Counted from the first letter of the stretch, positions 11,653 to 24,411 are shown. The stretch: DNA of 64,000 bases from Neospora caninum Liverpool (GCF_000208865.1 NC_018388.1:1054001-1118000); one strand, 5' to 3'. Numbers and translations: made by a program. Notes: generated by a model from the letters alone, not told the origin.

Positions 11653-14600
11653 GCGTTGCTGTTCCAGGACGTCTGGTTTTTTCTTCCAGTTCCTCTGTTT
11701 TTCGTTTCGCCCCCCACCTCGTTTCCATCTCCCGTGAGCCGAGGGTTGTTGTCCGCGTTCGCCTCGCCGGGTCTCCAGGCGGGAAGTCCTTCCTCCTCGT
11801 TTTCTTGTCCTTTCCAGGGCGCTGTCGTGGGGAGTGTCCGCGCGTCCCTTGCGCCGTTGGAGGGGTGGCCAGGCTTCGCCGCTTCATCCGAGGCAGACGG
11901 AAAGAGAGCAGACGGGGAAGCCGAAGAAAGAGAGTCGGAAAGCTGAGGCGAAGAGGCAGGCGGAGCAGCGAGGGAAGACGAATCCGGCGCACAGCACGGT
12001 TGCTTCGGAAACGGTCCCGACCGGCGCGGTGACAGTTCGCGAAGCTGCTCCCTGACCGCCGTACAGATCGAGGTGTACCGCTCCAGGGCCTGTGAGAGAA
12101 ACCCCGCAAAAAGACACCAGGGAATCTCGAAACAGAGACTCCAACAGGAAATTAAAACAACGGGACGAAGAATTTAGGGTAACACGCATGGCACGGAAGA
12201 TATCCGCTGCTGCCGATTCGACTGGTATCGCGTTTCCTTTTCCTCCACGTTGTCCTCTCCTCTTCCTGCCTTCTCCGCCTTTGATCCTTTGCTTGGACAG
12301 GCGCCTGTTCCACTCCTCTTGCCGAGACACTCTTTTCAGCCCGCTCTCGGGTCCTTGTATCCTCTTCGCTACTGAAACGCCTCGTCTCATCTGGCGGGTG
12401 TATCATTCTCTGTGTTTCGGTCTCCCCTCGCCCTTGTGTGCGCTCTCTTCCACTTTTCTCCCCCTCCGTTTCGCCCCTTTTCTCCCCTCTTAGAGGGTGC
12501 TCTCGGCGACTGCAGCCTGGACCCTGCCTCTGTTTGCTGCCTTTCCTCTCTTTCTCCCTCGCTTATCTCGCAGTTCCTCTCTCGCGTTCCCCTTTCTCTT
12601 TGGTCGCCCCCGCCTTCCCCGCTGTTTCGCCGTCGCCTTCCTTTCCTTCTTTTGTCTCTGCGAGTCAACGCCGCTTGGTCGCCTCACCCTCTTGTGTTCC
12701 TCGAGAACTTCTTGAAGGCTGTCCTTCTCCTCCACGAGTTTCGCAGCGGTTGCCCGAAGGCGCGTCACCTCTTCTCGCCACTCTCTCTGAACACGCAGAA
12801 AGCACTGGGCACGTCGCTTTTGCATGCCCCATTTTCAGACCCGACCCTTGTTTGCCTGCAGTTTCTCCAGCTGTCTGCGAGAGGCGACCCTCGACCGTCA
12901 ATGTCGCCCTCCCACCACTACAACGGTCACGCAGACAGCCCACAACACCAGTCCCCAACACGCCTCTTCAAAAGAGTCCTTTAGCACATGCAGAAGCACA
13001 TCCTGAATCGAGAACCTCCACAAAGACCCGCAGGAACGCAACGCTTCTGCGCGATCTTCTCCGGCCACGTAGAACTCCATGTTCAAGTTAGTACTGACCC
13101 CATTTCAATTTGTATCCAACCTATGAACCTGTTATTCATAACAACACTCTCGCTCAGGTGTACAGCCAAAACATCACGTCCGGATTGATCCCTCCGTTTC
13201 TTCCGCAGGGACATGAACAGCGCCGGTCCCCTGCGCATGTGCATGCCGCCCTGCAAACCCCACCCCAGTTCTTGTGCGTTGCGTCTCTTCGCGTGCCCAG
13301 TCGCTTCGGTCGAAGTGTCTGCTCATACCTCCCGACACTTCAGCCGCTCCTCCTGCTCGCGGGCCGTCGCTGCAAGACAGGGAGAGATGGAGCGGGACAC
13401 GATAGGAAGGCGGACACGCACCAGACGACCAGTGCAAATGCCGAGGTGAAGGACAGCGCACATTACGGAAGGCCTACGGGTAGACCGGAACGCGGACGGA
13501 CCCCGAGAAAAACGAAGGGAAGAGCATGGCGGACGGGAGGGCGCGCACGGAACGAAGCCAACCGAAACGTTTTCTTTCTCGTCCCTCGCTTCTCTCTTCC
13601 GATCGGACGGGTACCTTTTAGAGCCTCGAGCTCGAGATGACGCTGGGTTGCCTGTGTCTCCAAGTTCCGGACGGTTGCGCCCGCAGCTGCACAGAGAAAA
13701 CGAAAACAAGGCGAAATGCCTGTCTCCGTTCATGGAAGTCAAAAGAGCGTTCACGCTATCTATAGTGCCTGTCGAGTCGCTCAAGGTCCTTCCGCTTGTG
13801 GCCGGTGCGCCCCGGACAGAATCGGCTTTCCCTCGCCGGGACGCATTCTGGGCCGCGGAAACAGACCAGCGCGAAAGGCATTCCCCCGCCGTGGGTGTGG
13901 GCGGCCTACCTTTCCACTTCTCTCTGGCTTCTTGCAAGGACGTCTGCAGTGTCGCGTTTTCCTCCTGGGAAAAAAGAAATACACGCACCGGCAGCAGCGA
14001 ATGCGGAGGTGAGTCCGGAGACGGGAACCGCGAGGCGAGGAAAACAAACGATAAAGATCAAGAAAAACCCCGGGCGCCGACAAAGATGAAACGGAGAGGC
14101 ACCGAAAGAAAGGCGGTCCGGCGCCGCGCGCCCGAAAGGCAAGCAACGGTGGCCCCTCCCGCCACGGGCGGATTTCCGCCCCTCGAAAAGTCGTCTGTTT
14201 CTGTCTGCTCCGTGATCGCTGCCATTCCTTCCGTCCCCCCCGCGTCCGCGGTTTGGGTTCCGCGTGCCCCGGATATCTCTGCTTGGCGCCCGAACCTGCG
14301 GCGCGGCAGCAGGTTCAACTCGGATCCTCCTTCCGAGGTCTCTTTTCCTCCTTCCCCCTGGACGCTCCTTTCAAACTTGGGCGTGCGCCAACCCCTCTGT
14401 CTCTTACCTGTCGCTGTTGCTCGGTGTTTCTCAGCTCTTCGTTTTCAACCAAGAGTTGCTGGAGCTCGTCCTCTAACTCCCGTTTTTCTTTCAGTACCTT
14501 CTGCAGCTGCTGCGCGAGACGCCCGCCGCTCTTCTCTCTTTCGCGGCCGCTCTCGCGGCTCGCTGAAACGCCGCCCGGCTCGACCGACCAACCCTCACAG

Positions 14601-17600
14601 GGCGTCGAAGGGATTTTGTCTCTAGCCTCTCCCGTCTCGTCTGCGCTGCTGAGTCGCATCTTCTTCTTCTCTCTCTCGTCAGCCTCGCGCTCTCCCGCGC
14701 GTGCGCGGCAGAGCGCCGCAGGTTGCGGCCAGGGCACTCCCGAGGAAGAAGACGCTGGCGCATGCGCGCCCAGAGACGTGGCAGCAGCCGAGGACGATGC
14801 AGACGAAGCGGCAAGAACGGCGGGAGGCGAGGAGGCAAGGGAAACCAGCGAACTCCGTGGAGGGTCTTCAGAGGGAATCTGGAGATCCAGGAGCTCCGCG
14901 GAGGCTGCGAGGAGAGAGGGGGTTGCAGCCGGTGGCGGGTGCGCCGCACCGGCGTGTGCGGCGGGTCTGTCTCCTGTGCCTCTCCGCTCCTGGCCCCCGA
15001 CCTGCGAGGCACTGAACGAAACGCCCTTAACTCCGTTTCCCTGGCTCGCCCTCTCTCTCTCCGGCCGCCTCGCCTGGACTCGCTGACTGGGAAACTCGGT
15101 GTTCCCTGTGGACGTCGAATTGCTGCATGCAGGCGGCGAACCCGAGGGTGCAACCGCTCGAGTGCTGGGTGCTGAGCCGTACTCCTGGATGTATGTGGAG
15201 GCCTTCGGTTGATCCATTCCGTCGACGCTCGGCCCCTCAGAGCTCGCTTGTCGACGCATGCGGTGTACCTCCGCGGCGGCAGTGCCTGGATGTTCCTTTC
15301 CTTCGAAACTCGCACTTTCGTTGGAACGCAAAGCCTCTGCACTGCACACCTTATGCTCCGAGAAAGACGACGAACAGAGAGGAGGGTAAGGCGGGGGCGA
15401 CTCGCCGTTTTTGTCGGTCCGTGAGGACAAGGAGAAAGTGGGGCTTTCCGTGCCTCCTCCCATCGGCTCCACCGGCAAATTGCGCCCAACTGGCCGAGAC
15501 AACGCAAGCGAAGACGAGGACGAAGGAGATGAACTGGACGGAGAGAGCGGAGCTGCTGACGTCTGAATCCGGCGCCACTTGATAGCCAATGCCCATCGAA
15601 AGGCTGCGACCGGCTGCTCGGAGGGAGTATCTGAACGCAAAACAGAGAGACCAAGGTTTCAGGAAGGAACGAGCCAGAACGAAACCCCGGAAATGTCTCA
15701 AGTTCGTCGATGTCCGACGACCGGCAACGACAGAGAAGAAAGCATTCCATACAAGAGTCATCTTCAGATGGACGGGTAGTCTCCCTTTAGACACAACACT
15801 TTGTGCGACGTCTTCGGTCCACGGCACGTCTCCCCTGACGTCTCTGATTCTCGCCCTCCTCTGATTCGGCCTCTCACTCCCGCCTTCTCGTTTTCGTCGC
15901 CCCTCTTTGTCAACTGCTGAATCTGCTCCGTCGCCGCGCCATGTGGTTCGGCTGCTCCTCACCCGTATCCTCAGGTCTCGCCTGGCACTATTCGCTTTTC
16001 TCTCCCTCCGAAATCCCTCCGTTCTGTGCCTCTTCTGCGCCCTCTGCTTCCTCACTCCTCCCCGCTGTCGCTCGCCGTGGCGGAACGTACACTGTTTGCT
16101 GAGGGCGAGAGTCGCCTTTCCTGGCCACACTGCAGGACCTTGTTGTTTCTGAAGTTTGACGCCGCCGATCCACGTCCCGTTTGTGGAGGCGTCTTCCACT
16201 TGGAGTTCAAGAAAAGGGAATGGGCCGACGTTCTCGAGGCCCGCGGAGAAGCTGCCAAGCTCTTGGTTTCGCGTCGACACCGAAGGCGCTCCAGCAGCTG
16301 CATATCCGTCTCCACTGCTCTTCCGGCCCTCTTCGTGCGACGAAAGCGCGCATGCCAAGTTCGTCCGCGTGAGAAGACTCGTCAGTTGCGGGCGCCAGAA
16401 GGCGGCGGCTCGCTGATCGGTTTCCGGAGACAAAACGGCGGCTCGAGGAAGGGCTGAGGAAGACCACGGCGAAGACGCGGAGCGTGAGGCGCACGCTGGA
16501 CTGTTTCCCTTGCCCGAATCTGCAGTTTGCGGAGCGAACGCGTCTGCACTGAAGAGATCTGAATCGTCGGCGTCAAAAACCAGGAAATGGCCCCAGGCAT
16601 CGCGAGGAGCGCCTCCCCATCCCGCTGCGCTCGGTTGGGAGGAGGCACTCTGGTGTGGGCTTTTGTTCGCGGCCGTGTCGGCAAATTCGCTTGCGAAGGC
16701 CGGCGAAAGGGGCAAAGGCGGTTGGTTGTCTCCAGATTCGCACGCGCAAGCAGCGAGCACGGCTTCCGTGAGGCCCACGAGCCGATAGGTGTCGATACAC
16801 CAGGACAAGCGACAGTGGACACCGCTGATGACCTGGTTCTTGAGTCGCAGAACACTTTTCTGCTTTCGTCCAAGAAAGCTGGAGCCCCGAGCGACTCCGG
16901 AAGACCCGCGTTCTTCGATAGCACCCGCTCGCTCGCAACTGTTCTCCACTCTCCCTTCTTGCTGTCTGTCTCCCTCGGCGTCTCCGCTCTCTGGCGCGGA
17001 CGCAGGTAGCAAATACCTAACCGCCGGAAGAGATTGGTCGCACCTCTTCCCCTTGTCGTCATGCAGTGCGCCACTGCCCGGCAGCCAAGGATTCTCGCAA
17101 CGCGAGGAAAAAGACGATGGCGGGGGAAGAGGCTTGACAAGACAAAAGGCAGCGGATTGCTTCTCAGAAGGCTTTCCGCCACTCCCTCCACTGCGACTCG
17201 AAGGCTCAACTGCGCCTCCATAGATAGGGAGAGAAACAGCCAGGGCGGCAGAGGTCACTTGAGGGGGAGGAATTTGAGACGCAGAGATCGATGGCGCGTT
17301 ACTCAGAGCTTCGCGCATCTCTCCATCTTTCCCGGTGCCGTCGTGCAGGCCTTCTGGGAGGGCGGAAGAAGCGTGATTTTGTACACTGGTTTTGACCGAT
17401 TCTCGCACAGCTGCCGTAGTCGCCGCCAGCTTTTGTTGTCGCGTTTGAATGCCTGGATCTGTGCACGATTGAAGAGGGAAGAGCAGAAGTTCATACGATA
17501 CTTCTAGACAGCAGGGGGGATAGCCGCTGGGGCAGTCCCCACCTGGTGTGGCGCCGGCCACCCTCGCAGGCGGCTCGCCCCCGGAGGGACGGGGCCCCAG

Positions 17601-17615
17601 GTATTCATTCTCCAT
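10693..17615 (-). CDS. FHA-domain, coiled-coil protein
   Basis: FHA domains bind phosphothreonine peptides, so this is probably an adaptor in kinase signalling or DNA-damage type pathways. Ten-exon model (minus): 17615-16091, 15630-14408, 13964-13910, 13686-13615, 13369-13329, 13002-12944, 12874-12841, 12786-12688, 12089-11718, 11340-10693; 1375 residues with all phases consistent. The exon 6 and 7 donors (GTGGGC, GTCTGA) are the weakest. FHA landmarks are GRKQKS (about 249), SGVH (S264, H267) and STNGTW (S477, N479). The normal short loop between the last two is replaced by about 210 Ser/Ala-rich residues, and the last strands come from exon 2. A Leu/Glu/Lys/Gln heptad coiled coil runs from about residue 880 through exon 8 (about 1036), followed by a Ser-rich linker and a charged tail ending in an acidic stretch. 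A minus-strand ATG at 17615 opens a long Ser/Pro-rich leader. The exact biological process is unknown. Confidence 0.85.
11617..11649. repeat. (TA)n microsatellite
   Basis: About 16 TA units in the intron between exons 9 and 10 of the FHA gene, next to an alternating CA/TG-rich flank. Confidence 0.95.
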
Positions 17616-18993
17616 TCATCCGTCCCTCTTTTTCCTCCGCCAAGAGAAGATACTTTCCTCACTTCGTCCACACACGCGAGAACGTCAGCCGGAACAGCTG
17701 GCGTGTAGCGAAAAAAAGAGGGTGATCCAGCAGTTTGGTCTTCCCAATTCGATCAGCAGGATTCTTTACACAGCGAGACGGCACACAGAAGGCTCGCACG
17801 CCAGCGCACCAACCATGTCCAAAGCAGTCAAGAGGAATCGGGCGTGAAGGAAATCTTCTTCTTCAAAAAACCCTGTTGGTAAGAAAATGCAGGGTTGAAA
17901 TCACCGGTGGCGGATGCTTCGCGCGGCAGGTGTTCGCTCCTCTGGCGTGCACACTTGGCTCTGATTAACCGTTTCCCTCACATTCACTTCCGACACGGTA
18001 CCCCGGCAAACAGCCGTGTGTCTTTGGGACTGAGTGAGATCGGCGCGTTCGAGTAGAGACAAGGGAGTGTGGCGTATCACGCATCGCCAATATGCAGGCG
18101 ACGGTGAAAGACTGTCCGCTGCGAAACCAGCTTCCTGCCTGGCAAGACGGACCGCGCTACGAAGGGAAGGAGCTGGGCGACACAGCGAAGGAAGACACGA
18201 GAACTCCTCGAGAGGAAAGCGGAAAAAGATGCAACTGATTTTTGGAAATATCGATCGAGACACGTTCCATGGCGGAGGACGAGAGGCAGGCGAGTCAAGC
18301 GGCAGCATTATCGAGCCACAAGATGGACCGCTCAACAGCACCTGGGAAACGAAGGAGGTAGAACGAGGTGTGAGAGTAAATAAAACAGAAGGAACGCGGT
18401 AACTGGTGACCGAACGGAATTTTCATCGCGGAGCTGTAGACTAGCTCCAACCGACGAACAACCACGTGCAGACGCTGTATCAAAAAAGACGTCGTGTAGA
18501 CGGCGTACCGGGGCAACAGAATAAGTTCGAATACTGTCCGGAACAAAGAAAAGCCGAGTTTTTTTGGCATGGACTACCGATCTAAAGGATCTTTGGTCCT
18601 CCACACATTCTTTTTTCTCATGCCGTTGGACGTAGTCCACGTGGAGACAAGCACGAACGGCATGCGCTCTGCAGACGCTGCGTAGGCAGTAAACCCCGTC
18701 GAGGCAGTTTCGCGACACGAGGTTTGCAGCCGGGGAACTGAAGTGAATCACGTCACACCCCCCGTAGCCATGATGCGGTCCCAAAAGGTTTTAAATCCTA
18801 CTGTGCTGCGCTAGTTCCGGAGTTCGCGAGCTGGGAAACAAGTAAGGCTGGAGCGATTTTAGTAAAAAGAGGCAGTGAGTGAATATTGTCGCATGTGCTA
18901 CAAAGCCAGGTCCACTTGTTCCAGCTGACTGAAGCGTGGTTGTCTGCAGGGACGAGGTCATACCAGTGTTCTACCAGGGGAAGCACACAAAAC
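17616..18993. other. Head-to-head intergenic region
   Basis: Region 5' of the FHA gene (minus) and of the tentative plus-strand gene starting at 18994. It probably contains divergent promoters. No convincing coding exon, RNA or repeat was seen. Confidence 0.45.
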
Positions 18994-20869
18994 ATGCATT
19001 TGAGACTGACTCGCTACAAACCAGAAGACGGCTGTGCAGTTCTGAGCTGGTGGTGCCTGCCTCAGGCAACGTCCACCAAGTGGGAAGTCGTACGGAGGGT
19101 GACGGGCTGTAGAAGATTCGAAAAAGTGGGGTGCGTGAGGGCTTCCCGGCAAGTCATGGCCTACAGCACTAGCGAACACAAGTAAGTAAACAGAAGAGGA
19201 TTCAATGGTTTTCCCGACACTCAACTGTCGTCGACTGCCCCGGCAAACATGATGTGCTAACGAGGTCAAGCCACACATCACGCCCAACCGTACGAAGCTG
19301 CCCTTACAATGACATTAGCGCTGCGAGTCATCACGCACATGGACAGCGTGTACTTTTGCCCCAGTATTTGTCTTCGAGGTCTGAATCTTCGCACCTTTTT
19401 GAGGAGGGTCTGGCAACATCTGCAGTATCGGGAAACGAGGATCGGAAGAGGCAGCTGCCTTTATTACGGCATCAACAGGATCTTTCGCTCTCTTCGAAGG
19501 CGCAGATAGGAACACGCGAATGGCTGGGAAAAGGGGGCATTGCGTTGTTTGCGTACACCGGCGTCGTTCAATTTGTCTGTGCTGGTGCAGCGCTTCACAA
19601 CCGTGGATCTCGGAAAAATACCGGAACGGTGGAAATGGCCATGTTAGCGCTCGACTCAGCTCTCTGTGACAAACTTCCTGGCTCTCCGACATGTGAAGGG
19701 TGTAATACCTCTTGTTCAAACAAACAGTCTGGCTTGGCTCCTACGATACAGTCGGAACACCTGATAAGTCTATCTAGTTCTTCTGCTGGACTTCTGCAAC
19801 TACCGTTGGACAGCCAGGCACCCTCCGTACCACGTAAGATTCGGCATTCATGAAAGCTGCCTCTTCCATTAGGCTTGACACAATGTAACATGCGCCTGTA
19901 ACACTTCATCCGGGGTTGTGTCAGATGTTCGAATGATCCATTCTTCACCCCGTGGTGTTTAGTTGGCACCCGGGACGCCTGAGATTTTTAGGACACGGTC
20001 CCGCGGTTCGGGCAAAGATGTCATGCCGTACCAGCATCCCGAGACAGGCTTACCACTGTCACAATCATCTGTAATTCCCTTGCTTGGCATCCTAGTTCTG
20101 CCTCTCCAAATAAAGTGGCTTGAGGATGTGCAGTTGCCACCTGACACCAGATAGCCTGGAGAGCTTTCTTGCAGTTCACGCATACTGTCCTTTAAGTCAG
20201 ATAACAAACCCTCTATTCGATCACCCAGTGTATGTACTGGAACTTTCAGGAAAGATTGATATCTCCGTGTTGGTAGCCGGCTCGCATTTTTTCCTGCTGC
20301 GCACCTACACTAGAGGGGGCCAGCGCCCCCTCAAGGCTCACTCGCGACGGGAATGTATTCTGAAAAGCATCCACCACAACTTTCCTGTGGCATATATGGC
20401 ATTTGCCTTCCGACAAGACATTGCGATTCACATCCATAGAGAATACAGACAAAATGGAAAACGGCCTCGAAGTCACTGCTCGGGATCGATTTATGTTTTG
20501 GGGCCATCGTGTGTGTGCAAAAGCGATGGTACTGTCGTGGGCGTCCTGCTTTTCAAGCGTTATAATAGGCGGGCTGAAAAACAACGACAGGGAAAAAAAC
20601 CGATGTTCTACCACCTACACATTCTAGCAGACATGGAGGGGAATGCCGTCAGACGAAAAAATCAGTGGAATACATGCAACACATTTACTACGTACAAGAG
20701 TCGTGACCCGAAACACTCCCGGTTTCAGCCCGCGAAATATATGCGAGGCGCGAGGCGAGCCACGAATGGCGCGTCTCGATGCTCGGACTATTCATCAGGG
20801 GTGGCTGACATGCGGGCTAATTTAATGCTGTTTTTGCCCACCATTTTTGTAAATCGTTTCATCGAATGA
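18994..20869 (+). CDS. Tentative three-exon gene, unknown product
   Basis: Proposed exons are 18994-19181, 19319-19833 and 20175-20869 (465 residues). Support: two unusually long open stretches on the plus strand (about 200 and 230 codons) in a region of modest G+C; donors GTAAGT (19182) and GTAAGA (19834); an acceptor after a pyrimidine tract ending TTCTTGCAG (20174); and reading phases that join without a stop. The ATG at 18994 has A at -3. The middle acceptor (19318) is weak and was chosen mainly because it fits the phase. No domain is recognisable. Part of exon 3 is hydrophobic (around the residues GKIDISVLVAGSHFFLL). The gene could instead be longer, or the stretches could be chance. No function is assigned. 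Confidence 0.3.
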
Positions 20870-21111
20870 TACTTCGGCGTAACCTAAAGCTACCGACTTC
20901 TGTTTTTCATAAGCACTATTAGCGGCCGGGTCCGAAAAGCATTGCCTGGCCGAAGCACGTCGTCCTCCGTCTGGTGGTTGGATTGAAGACTGGAAGTGTC
21001 GCAGCTTCAGCCGATATTTGAAAGTCAATAGCGCCACTAGGTGCCTGTTTTATTTTTGCGTTTCGAGGTTCTTACTGGGTGGGTTTCCGTTTTTTCTTTT
21101 GGGCAAGGGCG

Positions 21112-22979
21112 ATGGCGGAAACCGAGCCAGGTTCGTGCGGCCTCTCACTCGAAGTTAGCGTTCGGCGCGATGACACCCGGGAGATGGAAGAAAGCGCTCC
21201 AGAGAGTAGTCTCGATTCAGCAGGCGCGCCGAACAATGAATCGGATATGCTGGTGCCGCCCCCTGTACGGAGCCGGCGCCGGAGTACGGTCCTTGGCCCC
21301 GAGAACGCTGGCCTTTATCTAATGTTTGACGTGGCTCAGGTGAGATGTCTCGACTGTCAAGTTGCTGCGAGCCATGGGAAAGACTGGAGGGTGCGTGCTA
21401 GTATGAATGTGAGTGGGCGCTTTGCATCAGGTGACTGGATAGCTGCTGACAGGGACCTGAACCCACCTGTAGTTGCCCAAAATTAAACACTCTGCCCTCT
21501 GTCGACAAAGAGAGTTTTGTTTGCGCCCGGGGACTAGAGGTTCTCGTCAATTTGTGGAGATTTGCAAATTGTGTCTTTGTCCAGTGACGTTTCTCCGCAA
21601 CGCTTAACGCTTCGGCCGCTGAGTGTCCACAAACGGCTTCACTCTACGTGTGCTCTTTGTTGTTTTTCTTCCAGAAGAAATGGGTCGGCCAATGGAGCTC
21701 TGGGGTAATGGAAAATGTGGTCGCTTTCATGCGCCCGACAGTGAAAGTTCCGCAGTTTAAATACACGAAGAACGAGAAGGTCCTTTTGAAGAGCGGCAAT
21801 GTTCCAATGAGAGACGTGAGTCACGGGCTCAACGTACAGTAGCGCCGGTGGTGACAAGCTTGCAGTTCGTATAGTCAGTCAAATGCCCACAGTTAAATGC
21901 GCGTAGAGGCGTAGCGTAGGCATTTCGACAGCAAACCGCGGATATACTATCTAGACACTGCAGATGTTCAAATAGATTCGCCGATATCTTTGCTCTACCT
22001 GTGTGATTCCACTTTTGTTGAGGACCAGCCGTGAGGCACGGCCATATACGGCCGGGCCGGATACTTGCACTGGCACCTGAGCCTTTACAATCTATACGGC
22101 CATCATGCCTAGTGTAGCCACATGCCGCCGATTTCTGATCCAGGTCGTACAAGATTCCTAGCTTCACCACTCACAGGATGTCAGGCAATTGCACTCGTGG
22201 TTCCCATTCTACTGTATGTGAATTTCAGGAACGGAAAGATTTCTTGGAGGGACTCTGCTTGTTTGTCAAGTTGGCGAAGGAGTATAGAGGCGACTTCTTG
22301 ATTATTTCGAAAAGTGATCTGGATGAAAGGAATGTCGTGCTTCTGGGTTTGAGCGAGCGCCAGGAGGTACGTGGGGGTTGATATTACCTTCTGGAACGGA
22401 CGTGGATGGATACAGGATTCAGTTGGTCTGCGTTGTACTGGTGCCTTGGCTATCCCAACAGCACTGTTCTTATCTCGAGAATTTCAAGTTGGGCATCACT
22501 AACTGCATGTGTATTCACCCGCTTTGGCAGGCACACATCCAGATGAAAGGCGTATACTGGAAGTAGTGCCGGGGAGAAATGGTGAAGTACATATCGCATC
22601 AAGCCTCTAGTGTGATTGGCCGCCGTTCATTTATTCGTCATTGAACCGCGGGGCAATCAACTGAAACAAATGAATCTGGTTTCAGCAGGTTGCAGCTCTT
22701 ATTTCATTGGATTTTGCGCCGGTGCCGGCGTCCCGTGGCGTCTAGAGGTGTGTCGCAGCTGTTCAGTGGTCGAATTGTGTGTGTGTGTGTGTGTGCGTGT
22801 TTTTCCAGATTCGGCACTTTAACACCGAGGATGTTTTCTATTCGGCAAAAGACTTGTTAGCTGCGGCAATTGTGCCGGCTTCATCGATTTCTTTCAAGGC
22901 GAAAACTATGGATGTGCCAATTTTTGTCGGTCTCGCTGAGCGAGACGGAGGTTTTGCAGTCAGCTTCGTTACTCATTAG
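21112..22979 (+). CDS. Conserved-looking hypothetical protein, 225 residues
   Basis: Four exons: 21112-21339, 21675-21815, 22229-22366, 22809-22979. All three introns fall between codons (phase 0), each with a good donor (GTGAGA, GTGAGT, GTACGT) and a pyrimidine-rich acceptor, which makes the model solid. The ATG is in good context (GCGATGG). The N-terminal 60 residues are acidic and Ser/Pro-rich, then basic (RSRRRS). Residues 70-215 look like one compact alpha/beta domain with segments such as KKWVGQW, GDFLIISKSDLDERNVVLLG and VPIFVGLAERDGG. There is no signal peptide or membrane segment. I do not recognise the family. The downstream gene on the same strand starts 1.4 kb away. Confidence 0.68.
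22776..22795. repeat. (TG)10 tract beside a splice acceptor
   Basis: Ten TG units end 13 bases before the first base of exon 4 (22809) of the 225-residue protein gene. In the transcript this is a UG repeat next to the pyrimidine tract, so it could influence splicing. Confidence 0.9.
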
Positions 22980-24411
22980 GCCAAGCATTTATTCTGGTGA
23001 TGCTCATCTTACGCAGCAATTTCTATTCCAGCCTTCCATGCGTCCAGCGACGGGGTGGGCCTACCCGGTATAGATGCAGAAATAGGACTGTCAGTGCTCA
23101 ACACAGGACGTCCAAGTACTGCCGAGTTTCGCTGACAGTACACGCGTTCGGGGATGCCGATGGCATGGAGCTCTTGCTTCGTGACATGCTTTTGTCTTGA
23201 GAGTGTCGCTGCACGGGGGTGGCTTGTTTCACAACATAGTGTATGTTTTGCACAAGCATCGGGCATTGTGACGTTCAAGGTAGTCACTAGCTGCAGGATG
23301 CGTCGCCCGTGCTTGCATTCCCGCGTAGGCGTTCCTACTGGGAAGCATGGCATGCTAAAATGTGTGCGCAGCAAATCCGAGTAGAATCTTGGGGAGCGAA
23401 CTGAATGGACATATGCAGTTGAGGGGGCGTTATAAGGGGGACGATTACGGTAGAGAGCTAGTTTGATCCTCAGGTTCCATCTAATTATTGGTGGAGTTTG
23501 GTGGTCGCGGATTTATATGCGAGCAGTTGACAGACACTCATTCTGGAATCAGAGGTGCGCAACAAAAAGATGAAACAAGAGAGACGCACTATTCTTACTC
23601 GGGAGTGTCAACGTGATCTCGACACAGAAGAAACAACTTGCTGAAGCGCCTCCCTGCATACCAGAGAATGGTGAGGACAGCGTCATGGATTGTTGACTGT
23701 TCGACTTCGCACCTGTTTGCCAGTGGGATTCCCTCTCCCCTCGCTCCTCTTGCTTGCCTATGGTTGTTAACACCTCTTTCCTAAAGGCGGAATGTGCTTG
23801 TGTTCGCGTCAATGGTTGGAACACCGTCGCAATCTATTGTACTGTTCCCACGGTGTTGTATGGTGCTAGAATTCTTGCACTCGAGACAAACGATACAAAA
23901 AATTTTCCCTACCCGCCCTCACAGAAACTGCAGTCACTTCGGTATTATTCGCAAATGCCCGAAAGCACGCACAGTATAATCGTCACCGCACACCAACACG
24001 TCTATCCGAGGACCGCAGCCCTGCGCGCACAGGTGGTCCAGCGCATGCAGAAACGAAGCTACCAGGCTGCAAGGGAATCCACAGTTATATGGCTGAATAT
24101 GAAGTTTCCGTTTGCAAACACAAGAGGTCTTACCTGGAAACCATCTACGAATGTCGGTTAGACATGCTTTATCTCGACAGAGAACTCGACTCCACCGGAC
24201 GGCAACTCGCTGCTTGCATGCGGTTAGGTCTATCGCTTCTTCATAGGGGCTGGTTTTCTTTTCGCCTCGTTTGACCTGTTTTGCTTTTCTTCCCAGTCAT
24301 TTACCACCGCCGCCATTTTCGAGTGCAACTTCAGTTCGTCTCCTGGATTCTACCCCGGATCTTCTGGGTGAGCTTTCTCCGCTTGTGTGCCTGACGACCG
24401 CTTCCGTGCAA
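22980..24411. other. Intergenic region between two plus-strand genes
   Basis: Holds the 3' UTR of the 225-residue protein gene and the promoter of the 24.4 kb gene. An open frame at 23754-24161 has no motif and no clear splice partners, so I do not call it a gene. Two promoter-type motifs near the right end are listed separately. Confidence 0.45.
24042..24222 (+). promoter_or_regulatory. Two YGCATGCR motifs upstream of the 24.4 kb gene
   Basis: CGCATGCA at 24042-24049 and TGCATGCG at 24215-24222, about 370 and 190 bases before the ATG at 24412. The consensus YGCATGCR is known from Toxoplasma ribosomal-protein promoters (TRP-2 type) and resembles AP2-factor sites. Function here is inferred from position only. 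Confidence 0.35.

Noticed and set aside
11081..12109. 342-codon minus-strand frame across the FHA gene 3' part
   Set aside because: Runs through the TA microsatellite and the intron. The true exon 9 and exon 10 frames are different and splice at 11718/11340.
14491..15750. 419-codon minus-strand frame overlapping FHA exon 2
   Set aside because: Shadow frame of exon 2 (Arg/Pro-rich). The other frame joins by splice phase to the FHA strands and the coiled coil.
23754..24161. 135-codon plus-strand frame with acceptor-like start
   Set aside because: No recognisable motif and no donor or partner exon in phase; overlaps promoter-type motifs of the next gene.
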